From positions 124,001-188,000 of the forward strand of contig NZ_LOEP01000027.1 of the NCBI RefSeq assembly GCF_001482285.1: a stretch of DNA of 64,000 nt, in the 5' to 3' direction. The notes below the pieces were generated by a model that saw nothing but the letters and a program-made list of their open reading frames with translations, had not been told where the DNA came from and made no database searches. The stretch is from Haloferax sp. Q22 (lineage in GTDB: Archaea; Halobacteriota; Halobacteria; Halobacteriales; Haloferacaceae). The position numbers and the translations under genes are program-made. Positions 52,444 through 60,226 of this stretch are shown in pieces; the first letter of the stretch is position 1; each line of letters opens with the position of its first letter.

Positions 52444-54015
52444 ATGGCAGGCACACCGAACTTCGACAGACGAACCTTCCTGAAGCTCGCCGCGGCCGCC
52501 GGGTTGACCGGTGCGGCAGGCGTGACCACCGCGACGCCCGGTCGGTCCCCCGGCCCGAAGAAAGAAGAGATTCTCGTCGGCGTCTCGAAGACGGCCGACA
52601 GCCCGCGCAAGGCCGTCGAGAAGCACGTCCCCGGCAACGCGACGGTCGTCCACGAGAACAAGACCCTCAGTTACGTGGCGGTCAAGTTCCCGTCGGTCGC
52701 CGCCGACCGCGCCCGCGAGAACTTCATCTCGGCGGTCACGAAGCGCGACGAGGTGAAGTACGCGGAGAAGAACGTCACCCATCAGGCGCTCTATACGACG
52801 AACGACCCGCAGTACGGCAGTCAGTACGCGCCCCAGCAGGTGAACGCCGACACCGCGTGGGACACCACGCTCGGCAGTTCCGACGTGACCGTCGCCGTGG
52901 TCGACCAGGGGGTCAAATACGACCACCCCGACCTCTCGGCGCAGTTCGGCTCCGACAAGGGGCAGGACTTCGTCGACGCCGACGACGACCCGTATCCGGA
53001 CGTGCTCGCCGACGAGTACCACGGCACCCACGTCGCCGGCATCGCCGCCGGCTCCACCGACAACAACGAGGGCATCGGCGGCATCAGCGACTCGTCGCTC
53101 CTCTCGGTGCGCGCGCTCTCCGAGTCCGGCAGCGGCTCGACGAGCGATATCGCCGATGCCATCGAGTGGGCCGCGGACCAAGGCGCGGACGTCATCAACC
53201 TCTCGCTCGGCGGGGGTGGTTACACGTCCACGATGAAGAACGCCGTGTCGTACGCGACCCAGCAGGGGAGCCTCGTCGTCGCCGCCGCCGGCAACGACGG
53301 GAGCGGGAGCGTCTCGTATCCCGCCGCCTACAGCGAGTGCGTCGCCGTCTCCGCGCTCGACCCCGACGAGACGCTGGCGTCGTACTCCAACTACGGCACC
53401 GACATCGACCTCGCCGCGCCGGGGACGAACGTCCTCTCGTGTTGGACGACCGACACCGAGTACAAGGAAATCTCCGGCACGTCGATGGCGACGCCGGTCG
53501 TCTCGGGCGTCGCCGGGCTCACGCTCGCCGTCTACGACCTCTCGCCGGCCGACCTGCGAAGCCAACTTAAGAACACCGCGGTCGACGTCGGCCTCTCCGA
53601 GAACGAACAGGGCGCGGGCCGCGTGGACGCCGCGAACGCCGTCACGACCGAGCCGGGAAGCGGCGGCGGTGGCGGTGGTGGCGGTGGTGGCGGCGACTCG
53701 ACAACCTCGACCATCGACGACTCGCTGTCGTCGTCGGCCGACTCCGACTGCTGGAGCTACGCGTGGGAGTACGACTCTCCGTCGCAGGTCGTCGTCGACC
53801 TCAGCGGGCCGTCGAGCGCCGACTTCGACCTCTACGTCAACGAGGGCTCGGGGACGTGCCCCACGACCGGGTCGTACGACTACCGGTCGTGGACCACGGA
53901 CAGCGAAGAGCAGATAGTCGTCGACAACCCCGACACGTCGGCCGACCTCTCGGTGCTGGTCGACAGCTACTCCGGCAGCGGCAGCTACACCGTGACGGTC
54001 ACGGAAAAGGAGTAA
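52444..54015 (+). CDS. Halolysin (subtilisin-like extracellular serine protease)
   Basis: A 523-residue secreted protease. A twin-arginine signal (FDRRTFLKLAAAAG) directs export by Tat. A propeptide of roughly 85 residues precedes the catalytic domain with triad Asp154 (AVVDQG), His193 (YHGTHVAG), and Ser347 (SGTSMATP). After a poly-Gly linker is a C-terminal beta domain with FDLYVNEGSGTCPTTGSYD and two cysteines. The sequence recalls halolysin R4 of Haloferax mediterranei throughout. The ATG at 52444 (MAGTPNFDRR) matches that protein; an ATG ten codons upstream does not. Confidence 0.93.
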   Translation: MAGTPNFDRRTFLKLAAAAGLTGAAGVTTATPGRSPGPKKEEILVGVSKTADSPRKAVEKHVPGNATVVHENKTLSYVAVKFPSVAADRARENFISAVTKRDEVKYAEKNVTHQALYTTNDPQYGSQYAPQQVNADTAWDTTLGSSDVTVAVVDQGVKYDHPDLSAQFGSDKGQDFVDADDDPYPDVLADEYHGTHVAGIAAGSTDNNEGIGGISDSSLLSVRALSESGSGSTSDIADAIEWAADQGADVINLSLGGGGYTSTMKNAVSYATQQGSLVVAAAGNDGSGSVSYPAAYSECVAVSALDPDETLASYSNYGTDIDLAAPGTNVLSCWTTDTEYKEISGTSMATPVVSGVAGLTLAVYDLSPADLRSQLKNTAVDVGLSENEQGAGRVDAANAVTTEPGSGGGGGGGGGGGDSTTSTIDDSLSSSADSDCWSYAWEYDSPSQVVVDLSGPSSADFDLYVNEGSGTCPTTGSYDYRSWTTDSEEQIVVDNPDTSADLSVLVDSYSGSGSYTVTVTEKE

Positions 54016-54183
54016 CAGGGACCTCAACCGCCCGCGAGACCCCCTCGCGAGCGAACCGATAGCCGACTTCATGAGCAGGTGACCGTCGCGCCCGCGCGCT
54101 CCCACACGCGTCGTGCGGCGTCACATCCCAATTCTGCGGGACCTCGCGATGCGCTGATGCGACCGGAACGCGTAGTCTCACCT

Positions 54184-55479
54184 ATGGGTGGGGACGAACC
54201 GACAGTCACGGTTGGAATTCTGGGGTTCCACGACAGCAGGGAGACGAAAGCCATCAGCAACGCGGTCACGGCGCTCGGCCACGAGGCCGTCTGGTTGCAC
54301 GAGGAGGCGGTCGGCATCGACGTGTCGCCGTCGGGCGTCGCGCTCGACCCCGACGTCGACGTGGTGGTTAACCGGCTCCTGCTGTCGAAATCGACGACTC
54401 CGCTCGAAGACCTCTCTATCGCTAGTTGCTACGCCGCGGTTCGTCCCGTGCTCAACGACCCGCGGTGCGTCCTCTTCGCCGTCCACAAGCACGCGACGGC
54501 GAGTAGGCTGGCCGCCGCGGGCGTCCCGGTACCGCACACGTACATGGCCACCGCGGACGCCAAACTGAACGCCGCGCGGGACGGGTTCGGGACGCCGGTC
54601 GTCTACAAGACGGCCGTCGGGACCAACGGCGGGGGGACGTGGCTGGTCGACCACGACCGGGCCGTCTCGGCGACCGTCGACGGCCGACGAGCGTTCATTC
54701 AGGAGTACATCGACGCGGGCGACCACCGCCGCGACCTCAGGGTGTACGTCGTCGACGACGAGGTCGTCGGCGCAATGTACCGCTACGCCCCGGCCGGCGA
54801 CTGGCGGACGAACGTCGCCCTCGGCGGCGACGTGGAGGACGCCACGGAGGACCTCCCGCCGGAGGCTACGAGAACGGCGCTCCGGGCGACGAGGACGCTC
54901 GGCCTCGACTACGCCGGCGTCGACCTCATCGAGAGCGACGACGGCTGGGTCGTCCTCGAAGTCAATCCGACGGCGGGGTTCCGCGGGCTCTTCCGCGCCA
55001 CCGGACGGTCGCCCGCGGCGGCCATCGCCCGCCTCGCAATCGAGCGGGCCGGCGGGCGCGCCGACCCGGCGCTCGTCGAACGACTCGGGCGCACGCTCGA
55101 CGGGACGCCCCCGGCTGACGCTCCGTCGCACGTTCGCGACGAGCGGGTTCCCGTCGTCGGCCACGCGGAGCGCGTGACCGTCACCGGCATCAGCGGGTCG
55201 AAGGAAGTGCTCGCGCGCATCGACACCGCGGCTTCGACGACGCGAATCGCCCCCCAGTTGGCGGCCGACCTCGGTACCGAGCCGCCGGCGGCGGTGGTCG
55301 ACGACGACGCGCCCCCGCGGGTGGATATCGTGGTCGAACTCGCGGGGGAACGCCGGACCGTGACCGCGGTGCTCGACGAGGACGTGGATTCGGAGACGCC
55401 GCTCCGAATCGGTCGAGACCTGCTCCGCGACTACTACGTCGACGTGCGCCGAGGTGTCCGCGGCGACGCGGGCCACTAA
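54184..55479 (+). CDS. RimK-type ATP-grasp ligase fused to a RimB-like (zinc protease family) domain
   Basis: A 431-residue fusion. Residues 1-~290 form an ATP-grasp ligase: VYKTAVGTNGGGTWL, FIQEYIDAGDHRRDLRVYVV, GDWRTNVALGG, and VVLEVNPTAGFRG are the ATP and Mg sites. After a short linker, residues ~320-431 read VVGHAERVTV, ARIDTAASTT and TPLRIGRDLLRDYYVDV, matching the putative ATP-dependent zinc protease family (RimB-like, aspartic-protease fold). RimK adds or polymerises glutamate; the partner domain usually comes as a separate gene. The ATG at 54184 (MGGDEPTVTVGIL) begins the conserved sequence. Confidence 0.85.
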   Translation: MGGDEPTVTVGILGFHDSRETKAISNAVTALGHEAVWLHEEAVGIDVSPSGVALDPDVDVVVNRLLLSKSTTPLEDLSIASCYAAVRPVLNDPRCVLFAVHKHATASRLAAAGVPVPHTYMATADAKLNAARDGFGTPVVYKTAVGTNGGGTWLVDHDRAVSATVDGRRAFIQEYIDAGDHRRDLRVYVVDDEVVGAMYRYAPAGDWRTNVALGGDVEDATEDLPPEATRTALRATRTLGLDYAGVDLIESDDGWVVLEVNPTAGFRGLFRATGRSPAAAIARLAIERAGGRADPALVERLGRTLDGTPPADAPSHVRDERVPVVGHAERVTVTGISGSKEVLARIDTAASTTRIAPQLAADLGTEPPAAVVDDDAPPRVDIVVELAGERRTVTAVLDEDVDSETPLRIGRDLLRDYYVDVRRGVRGDAGH

Positions 55480-55816
55480 TCAAGCCGGATATATCAAGCT
55501 ATTCGGTTAATTGGCTCCACCGCCTAGGACGACTGCGCCCCGTCCCCGATTCGAGACGCCGTACTTACGCGACACGATTCGTTTCGACGACCCACCTGCG
55601 CTCGATAGCGTGGCCGTGTCGCGTCACGTCCCACGCCGGACACAACCCAAGCGCCGGCGCACGGCCGCTGAATCGACCACCGGACGCGGGCCATTCTCCG
55701 AAAACCGACCGACAGCGAGCGGACAGCTTCGTGTGAGAAGCAATCACGAGATTGTTTATGATGATTTACTAAACGCAACGCTAGGTTTTATGTTCCTCAT
55801 TAACATATAATCGTAC
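55480..55816. other. AT-rich intergenic stretch before a small gene
   Basis: About 340 bases with no gene seen. The last 80 bases are strongly AT-rich (GTTTATGATGATTTAC; GGTTTTATGTTCC). TTTTAT at 55785-55790 is a likely TATA element for the gene at 55817, at leaderless spacing. Confidence 0.4.
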
Positions 55817-56068
55817 ATGTCTCAGGCAGCGTCCAGAAATAGCCCAGATACGTTTACAATCGTAAACGAGGTAAACGACCACGGTGCGGCGACGCTCCGC
55901 GGCGACAACGGCTCGACGTTCCACGTCACCTCCTACGAGAACAGCAGCTTCCGCGACTACCTCGCGAACCACCACGCCGGCGACCGCGTGCGGATGGACA
56001 TCGAGCGGGCCGGCGTTCGCGCGAACGTCTGGCAGGTGTCGGCGCTCTACCCCGGCGCGAACGAGTGA
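55817..56068 (+). CDS. Small soluble haloarchaeal protein
   Basis: An 83-residue protein starting MSQAASRNSPDTFTIVNEVND. Beta-rich by pattern (ATLRGDNGSTFHVTSYEN, GDRVRMDIERAGVRANVWQV), suggesting a small OB- or SH3-like barrel; ends LYPGANE. No cysteine or membrane segment. I do not recognise a named family beyond a possible haloarchaeal DUF. Convergent with the EF-1alpha gene. Confidence 0.7.
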   Translation: MSQAASRNSPDTFTIVNEVNDHGAATLRGDNGSTFHVTSYENSSFRDYLANHHAGDRVRMDIERAGVRANVWQVSALYPGANE

Positions 56069-56186
56069 CGCCGCAGGCCGCGGGCGCTCACACGCGGTTT
56101 GTGACCGATCGGTCGACCGACCTCCGTGCAGACGGCCCAACCGCTGTCGCGGCGGTGGGAAGAAAAACGGTGGTCGAAATCGGGCG

Positions 56187-57449
56187 CTACTCGTAGACTT
56201 CGAGGACTTTGCCGGCCGCGATGGTCTGTCCCATGTCGCGGATGGCGAAGCTCCCGAGTTCGGCGATTTCTGACGACGGTTCGATGCTGAGCGGCTTCTG
56301 CGGCCGGAGCGTGACGACGGCGGCGTCGCCGGCCTTGATGAAGTCCGGTTCCTCCTCTGCGACCTCGCCCGACGCGGGGTCGAGTTTCTGGTCGAGCGAC
56401 TCGAACGTGCAGGCGACCTGCGCGGTGTGCGCGTGGATGACCGGCGTGTAGCCAGCGGTGATGACCGAGGGGTGCTGCATCACGACGATTTGCGCCTTGA
56501 ACGTCTTGGCGACCGACGGCGGGTCGTCAGCCGGGCCGCAGACGTCGCCGCGGCGGATGTCGTCCTTGCCGACGCCGCGGACGTTGAAGCCGACGTTGTC
56601 GCCGGGGCCCGCCTCCGGAACCTCCTCGTGGTGCATCTCGATCGTCTTCACCTCGCCGCCCGCGTCAGAGGGCATGAACCGGACGTTGTCGCCGGTCTTG
56701 AGAACCCCCGTCTCGACGCGGCCGACCGGGACCGTCCCGATGCCGGAGATGGTGTACACGTCCTGAATCGGGACGCGAAGCGGGGCGTCGGTCGGCGGCG
56801 ACGGCTCGGGGAGGTTGTTCAACGACTCCAAGACGGTCGGCCCGTCGAACCACGGCATGTTCTCCGAGGGCTCGGCGATGTTGTCGCCCTCGAACGCCGA
56901 GATGGGGATGAAGCCCGCGTCATCGGAGTTGAACCGTACCTGGTTCAGGAGCTGTTGGACCTCCTCTTTGACCTGTTTGTAGGAGTCTTCGCTGTAGTCG
57001 ACGACGTCCATCTTGTTGACCGCGATGATGAGTTCCTCGATACCGAGCGTTCGGGCGAGGAAGACGTGCTCGCGGGTCTGCGGCGCGACCCCGTCGTCGG
57101 CGGCGACGACGAGAATCGCGTGGTCGGCCTGCGACGCGCCCGTGATCATGTTCTTCACGAAGTCGCGGTGGCCGGGCGTGTCGACGATGGTGAAGTAGTA
57201 CTTGTCCGTGTCGAAGCGCTGGTGGGCGATGTCGATGGTGACGCCGCGCTCGCGCTCCTCGGCGAGGTTGTCCATGACGTAGGCGAACTCGAAGCCCGAC
57301 TTCCCCTTGGACGCCGCCTCCTCGCGGTGCTGTTCGATGATGTGTTCCGGGACGCTACCTGTCTCGAACAGAAGCCGGCCGACGAGCGTGGACTTCCCGT
57401 GGTCGACGTGTCCGATGATGGCTAGGTTTTGGTGTGGTTTGTCTGCCAT
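56187..57449 (-). CDS. Elongation factor 1-alpha (EF-Tu family GTPase)
   Basis: A 420-residue translation GTPase that would deliver aminoacyl-tRNA to the ribosome. GTPase motifs: GHVDHGKST (residues 13-21), [14 protein letters not shown], and the effector region [12 protein letters not shown]. All three domains are present with conserved PVGRVETG and [16 protein letters not shown]. The gene lacks the usual neighbour rps10 and stands alone between a small gene and an Lrp regulator, so it could be a second copy. The ATG at 57449 ([14 protein letters not shown]) is the family start. Confidence 0.93.
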   Translation of the reverse strand: MADKPHQNLAIIGHVDHGKSTLVGRLLFETGSVPEHIIEQHREEAASKGKSGFEFAYVMDNLAEERERGVTIDIAHQRFDTDKYYFTIVDTPGHRDFVKNMITGASQADHAILVVAADDGVAPQTREHVFLARTLGIEELIIAVNKMDVVDYSEDSYKQVKEEVQQLLNQVRFNSDDAGFIPISAFEGDNIAEPSENMPWFDGPTVLESLNNLPEPSPPTDAPLRVPIQDVYTISGIGTVPVGRVETGVLKTGDNVRFMPSDAGGEVKTIEMHHEEVPEAGPGDNVGFNVRGVGKDDIRRGDVCGPADDPPSVAKTFKAQIVVMQHPSVITAGYTPVIHAHTAQVACTFESLDQKLDPASGEVAEEEPDFIKAGDAAVVTLRPQKPLSIEPSSEIAELGSFAIRDMGQTIAAGKVLEVYE

Positions 57450-57876
57450 GGGTATCAGGGCGGTGTCGCCCAGTTTGGTAGAATATGACACCCAAAGGTA
57501 AATCCGTTTTCCCGGCGTGAAGCGCGTCTTGCGCCGGTTCGGACGGGTCGCGGAAACGGGTTATCAGGAAACGCGAAAACTCAGGAAATCAGTCATATCG
57601 CGGCGCAGTCGGGCGAACGGAGCGGAGAGACGGCCCCAGAAAAACCGCTCAGAACCCACGCATCGCGGCGGCCATGTCGGCGAAGGTGGCCGTGCGGCGA
57701 ACGGACTGCTCGTGAGCTTTGGGCGTGTCGGTGTTATCTTTTACAACAATCATAGTAACTAATTGTATCGGATGGGTAATAAATCTACCCCCGGAGACGA
57801 CGAGTGCCGGGCGTCGAGCGGGGCGCCGTCCGAACAATATCAAAGGATAAAGTGCTCTCCTCCCCCACGTAGTGGT
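57450..57876. promoter_or_regulatory. Divergent control region of EF-1alpha and the Lrp regulator
   Basis: About 430 bases without a gene. On the minus strand, GGATTTACCTT (57498-57508) is a candidate EF-1alpha TATA element about 50 bases before its ATG. The right half contains ATCTTTTACAAC (57737-57747) and ACAAT (57746-57750) / ATTGT (57762-57766). GATAAAGTG at 57846-57854 is 23-31 bases before the Lrp ATG and may be its promoter. Confidence 0.4.
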
Positions 57877-58362
57877 ATGGCTGGCGAGGATATCGACGAC
57901 GTGGACAAGGCGATTCTGTACGCGCTCCAAGAGGACGCGCGAAACATGTCGTCCGGCGACATCGCGAAGCGAACTGGGACCTCGGACAGCACCGTCCGCA
58001 AGCGCATCCAGCGACTCGAATCCGATGGCGTGGTCAAGGGCTACAGCGCGAGTGTCGACTACGGGAAGTCGGGCTACCCGCTCCGCATGCTACTCTACTG
58101 CACGGCCTCGATTCCCAAGCGCGGCGAACTCGTCCCCGAGATTCTGGAGATGGACGGCGTCGTGGCCGTCCAAGAACTGGTCACCGGCGAACAGAACCTC
58201 CTCGTGACCGCCGTCGGCGAGACGGACAGCGACATCACGTCCATCGCGCAGGAACTCCTCGATATGGGCCTCACGGTCGCCGACGAGGTGCTCGTCCGCA
58301 CGCACGAGACGACACCATTCGGGAAGTTCGACGCCGAGAGACACGCCGAAAACGATTCCTGA
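57877..58362 (+). CDS. Lrp/AsnC family transcriptional regulator
   Basis: A 161-residue regulator. N-terminal HTH (IDDVDKAILYALQEDARN; SDSTVRKRIQRLESDGVVKGYSA in two parts) is followed by a RAM-type effector domain with PKRGELVPEILEMDGVVAVQELVTGEQNLLVTAV. It likely forms octamers or dimers, with an amino acid as effector by family. Divergent from EF-1alpha and just upstream of dabBA, either of which it could regulate (inference). The ATG at 57877 begins MAGEDIDDVDK. Confidence 0.92.
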   Translation: MAGEDIDDVDKAILYALQEDARNMSSGDIAKRTGTSDSTVRKRIQRLESDGVVKGYSASVDYGKSGYPLRMLLYCTASIPKRGELVPEILEMDGVVAVQELVTGEQNLLVTAVGETDSDITSIAQELLDMGLTVADEVLVRTHETTPFGKFDAERHAENDS

Positions 58363-58741
58363 GCGGGCGCGCGCACGATATCCTCACGACGAACGGAGCG
58401 TTCACGAATCGGTCACCGAGTCCGGCGAGCGACCGCGGTCGCAGGTCCCCGTGGCGGGTCGGCGTCGCGTGACCAATCGCCGGTCGTCGATTACCGACTG
58501 GGCGGATAGTGCGGTACACGGCGTGAAAAGCGGGTTTTGCAGAGATTCAGTCCGTCCAGCGCCGAATGTCACATAGTCACATGCCCAGAAAACCATAATG
58601 TTCTTTAATGGCTAATTTGCGAACGATTTGTGAATGTAGGTAGATTTAATAGCCAATCTGTTCTCGAATGGGCGTAAGGACGACCAGTATCGGTCGCCGA
58701 ACGCGTTTCGGTTCCCGGTCTGGTCAACGACGAATCGAACG
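58363..58741. promoter_or_regulatory. AT-rich region upstream of dabBA
   Basis: About 380 bases without a gene. It holds a direct repeat GTCACAT-A-GTCACAT (58568-58582) and TGGCTA (58609-58614) / TAGCCA (58650-58655). A TATA-like GATTTAATAG lies at 58643-58652, about 90 bases before the dabB ATG. Confidence 0.4.
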
Positions 58742-60226
58742 ATGTCAGGACACAGCTCGAAACCGACGGTCGGAGCACTCCCGGACGCGACGGCGGACTC
58801 GCCGCTCGCGCCCGTCGCACTAACGAAGCTCGTGTGGGCGCTGTTCGCCGCGAGCGTCGCCGTGCTCTTCGCCCGAGTTCGACTCGGCGGCGCGTGGGAG
58901 ATTCCCGGTGTCGTCGCCGTCGACGGCCTGACCGTGCTGCTGTGGGTGGTCGTGACGTTCTTCAGCGGCATCGTCCACAGCTACTCGCGCCGCTACATGG
59001 CCGGCAGTCGCCACGAGACGAGCTTCTTCGCCACCGTGTTCGGCTTCACGGTCGCCGTGATGGGCCTCGTCGCGGCCGACCACGTCGCGCTGTTCTGGCT
59101 ACTCTGGCTGGCGATGGGACTGGCAATGGCGAAACTCATCGGCATCATCGACGGCTGGAATCAAGCGCAGGCCGCCGCGAGCGTCGCCCGCAGGTATTTC
59201 CTCGCCAGTAGCGCGTTCCTCGGCGTCGCGCTCGCGGCCCTCTGGTGGGCGACCGGCGCGACGACGGTCTCCGGTATCGCCGCGGCCGCCGACGGACTCG
59301 GCGGGCCGGTGTGGCTTCTCGCCTGCGTCGCGCTCGTTCTCGCGGCGATGATTCAGTCCGCGCTCGTCCCGTTCCACGGCTGGCTCCTCTCCTCGATGAC
59401 CGCGCCGACGCCCGCCTCGGCGCTGATGCACGCGGGCTTCGTGAACGCCGGCGGCATCCTGCTGCTCCGGTTCGCCCCGGTCGTGACTCTCGACGCCACG
59501 CTCATGCTCGGTATCGTGGCCGTCGGCGCGACGAGCGCCCTCCTCGGAAAACTGCTCAAGAACGTCCAGACGGACGTCAAGAGCGAACTCGGCTGTTCGA
59601 CCATCGGCCAGATGGGCTTCATGATTATGCAGGCCGGCCTCGGCTTTTTCGGAGCCGCCATCACCCACCTCATCCTGCACGGCTTCTACAAGGCGTACCA
59701 CTTCCTCAGCGCGGGCGCAGCAGTCGAACAGACCGCCCCGACTGAGCATGACGCCCACGAAACCGGCGTCGCGGGCGCGGTCGTCGTCGTGGCGACCGGA
59801 TTGGCCGGCGGTGCGCTGTTCGCGGCGCTCACCGGAAAGGGGACGCACCTCGACAGCGGACTCCTGCTCGTGACGTTCGTCGTGCTCACCACGCTGCACG
59901 CGGCCCGCAACGTCGTCGCGCACGCCTCGCTTCCGACGACGGCTCGCTACGGCGCGGTCCCGCTCGTCTTCCTGCCGGCCATCACCGTCTACGCGCTCGC
60001 CTACGAGGCGATTTCGAGCGTCCTGTCGGGACTGCCGGTCGTCGAAGCGCCGGCCGAACTGAGCGCGCTCCACGCGCTCGTCGCCGGCATCTTCCTCGTC
60101 GTCTACGCCGCGATAGAACTCGGCGTCCACGAGCGCAGCCACCGCCTCTACGTCGCGCTGTTGAACGCGAGCCAACCCGCCTCCAGCACCGTGCTGACCG
60201 CCACGGAGGACTACAATGAGTACTGA
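58742..60226 (+). CDS. dabB: DabB-like proton-conducting membrane subunit (NuoL/MrpA family)
   Basis: A 494-residue membrane protein of the proton-conducting antiporter-like family. Characteristic NuoL-type motifs: FFSGIVHSYSRRYMAG, HGWLLSSMTAPTPASALMHAGFVNAGG (in two parts), KLLKNVQTDVKSELGCSTIGQMG with the key Lys, and LHGFYKAYHFLSAG. There are about 12-13 membrane segments. It ends in an 11-base overlap with dabA, so the two are translated together. In characterised DAB systems this subunit supplies proton-motive force for DabA. Confidence 0.9.
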   Translation: MSGHSSKPTVGALPDATADSPLAPVALTKLVWALFAASVAVLFARVRLGGAWEIPGVVAVDGLTVLLWVVVTFFSGIVHSYSRRYMAGSRHETSFFATVFGFTVAVMGLVAADHVALFWLLWLAMGLAMAKLIGIIDGWNQAQAAASVARRYFLASSAFLGVALAALWWATGATTVSGIAAAADGLGGPVWLLACVALVLAAMIQSALVPFHGWLLSSMTAPTPASALMHAGFVNAGGILLLRFAPVVTLDATLMLGIVAVGATSALLGKLLKNVQTDVKSELGCSTIGQMGFMIMQAGLGFFGAAITHLILHGFYKAYHFLSAGAAVEQTAPTEHDAHETGVAGAVVVVATGLAGGALFAALTGKGTHLDSGLLLVTFVVLTTLHAARNVVAHASLPTTARYGAVPLVFLPAITVYALAYEAISSVLSGLPVVEAPAELSALHALVAGIFLVVYAAIELGVHERSHRLYVALLNASQPASSTVLTATEDYNEY

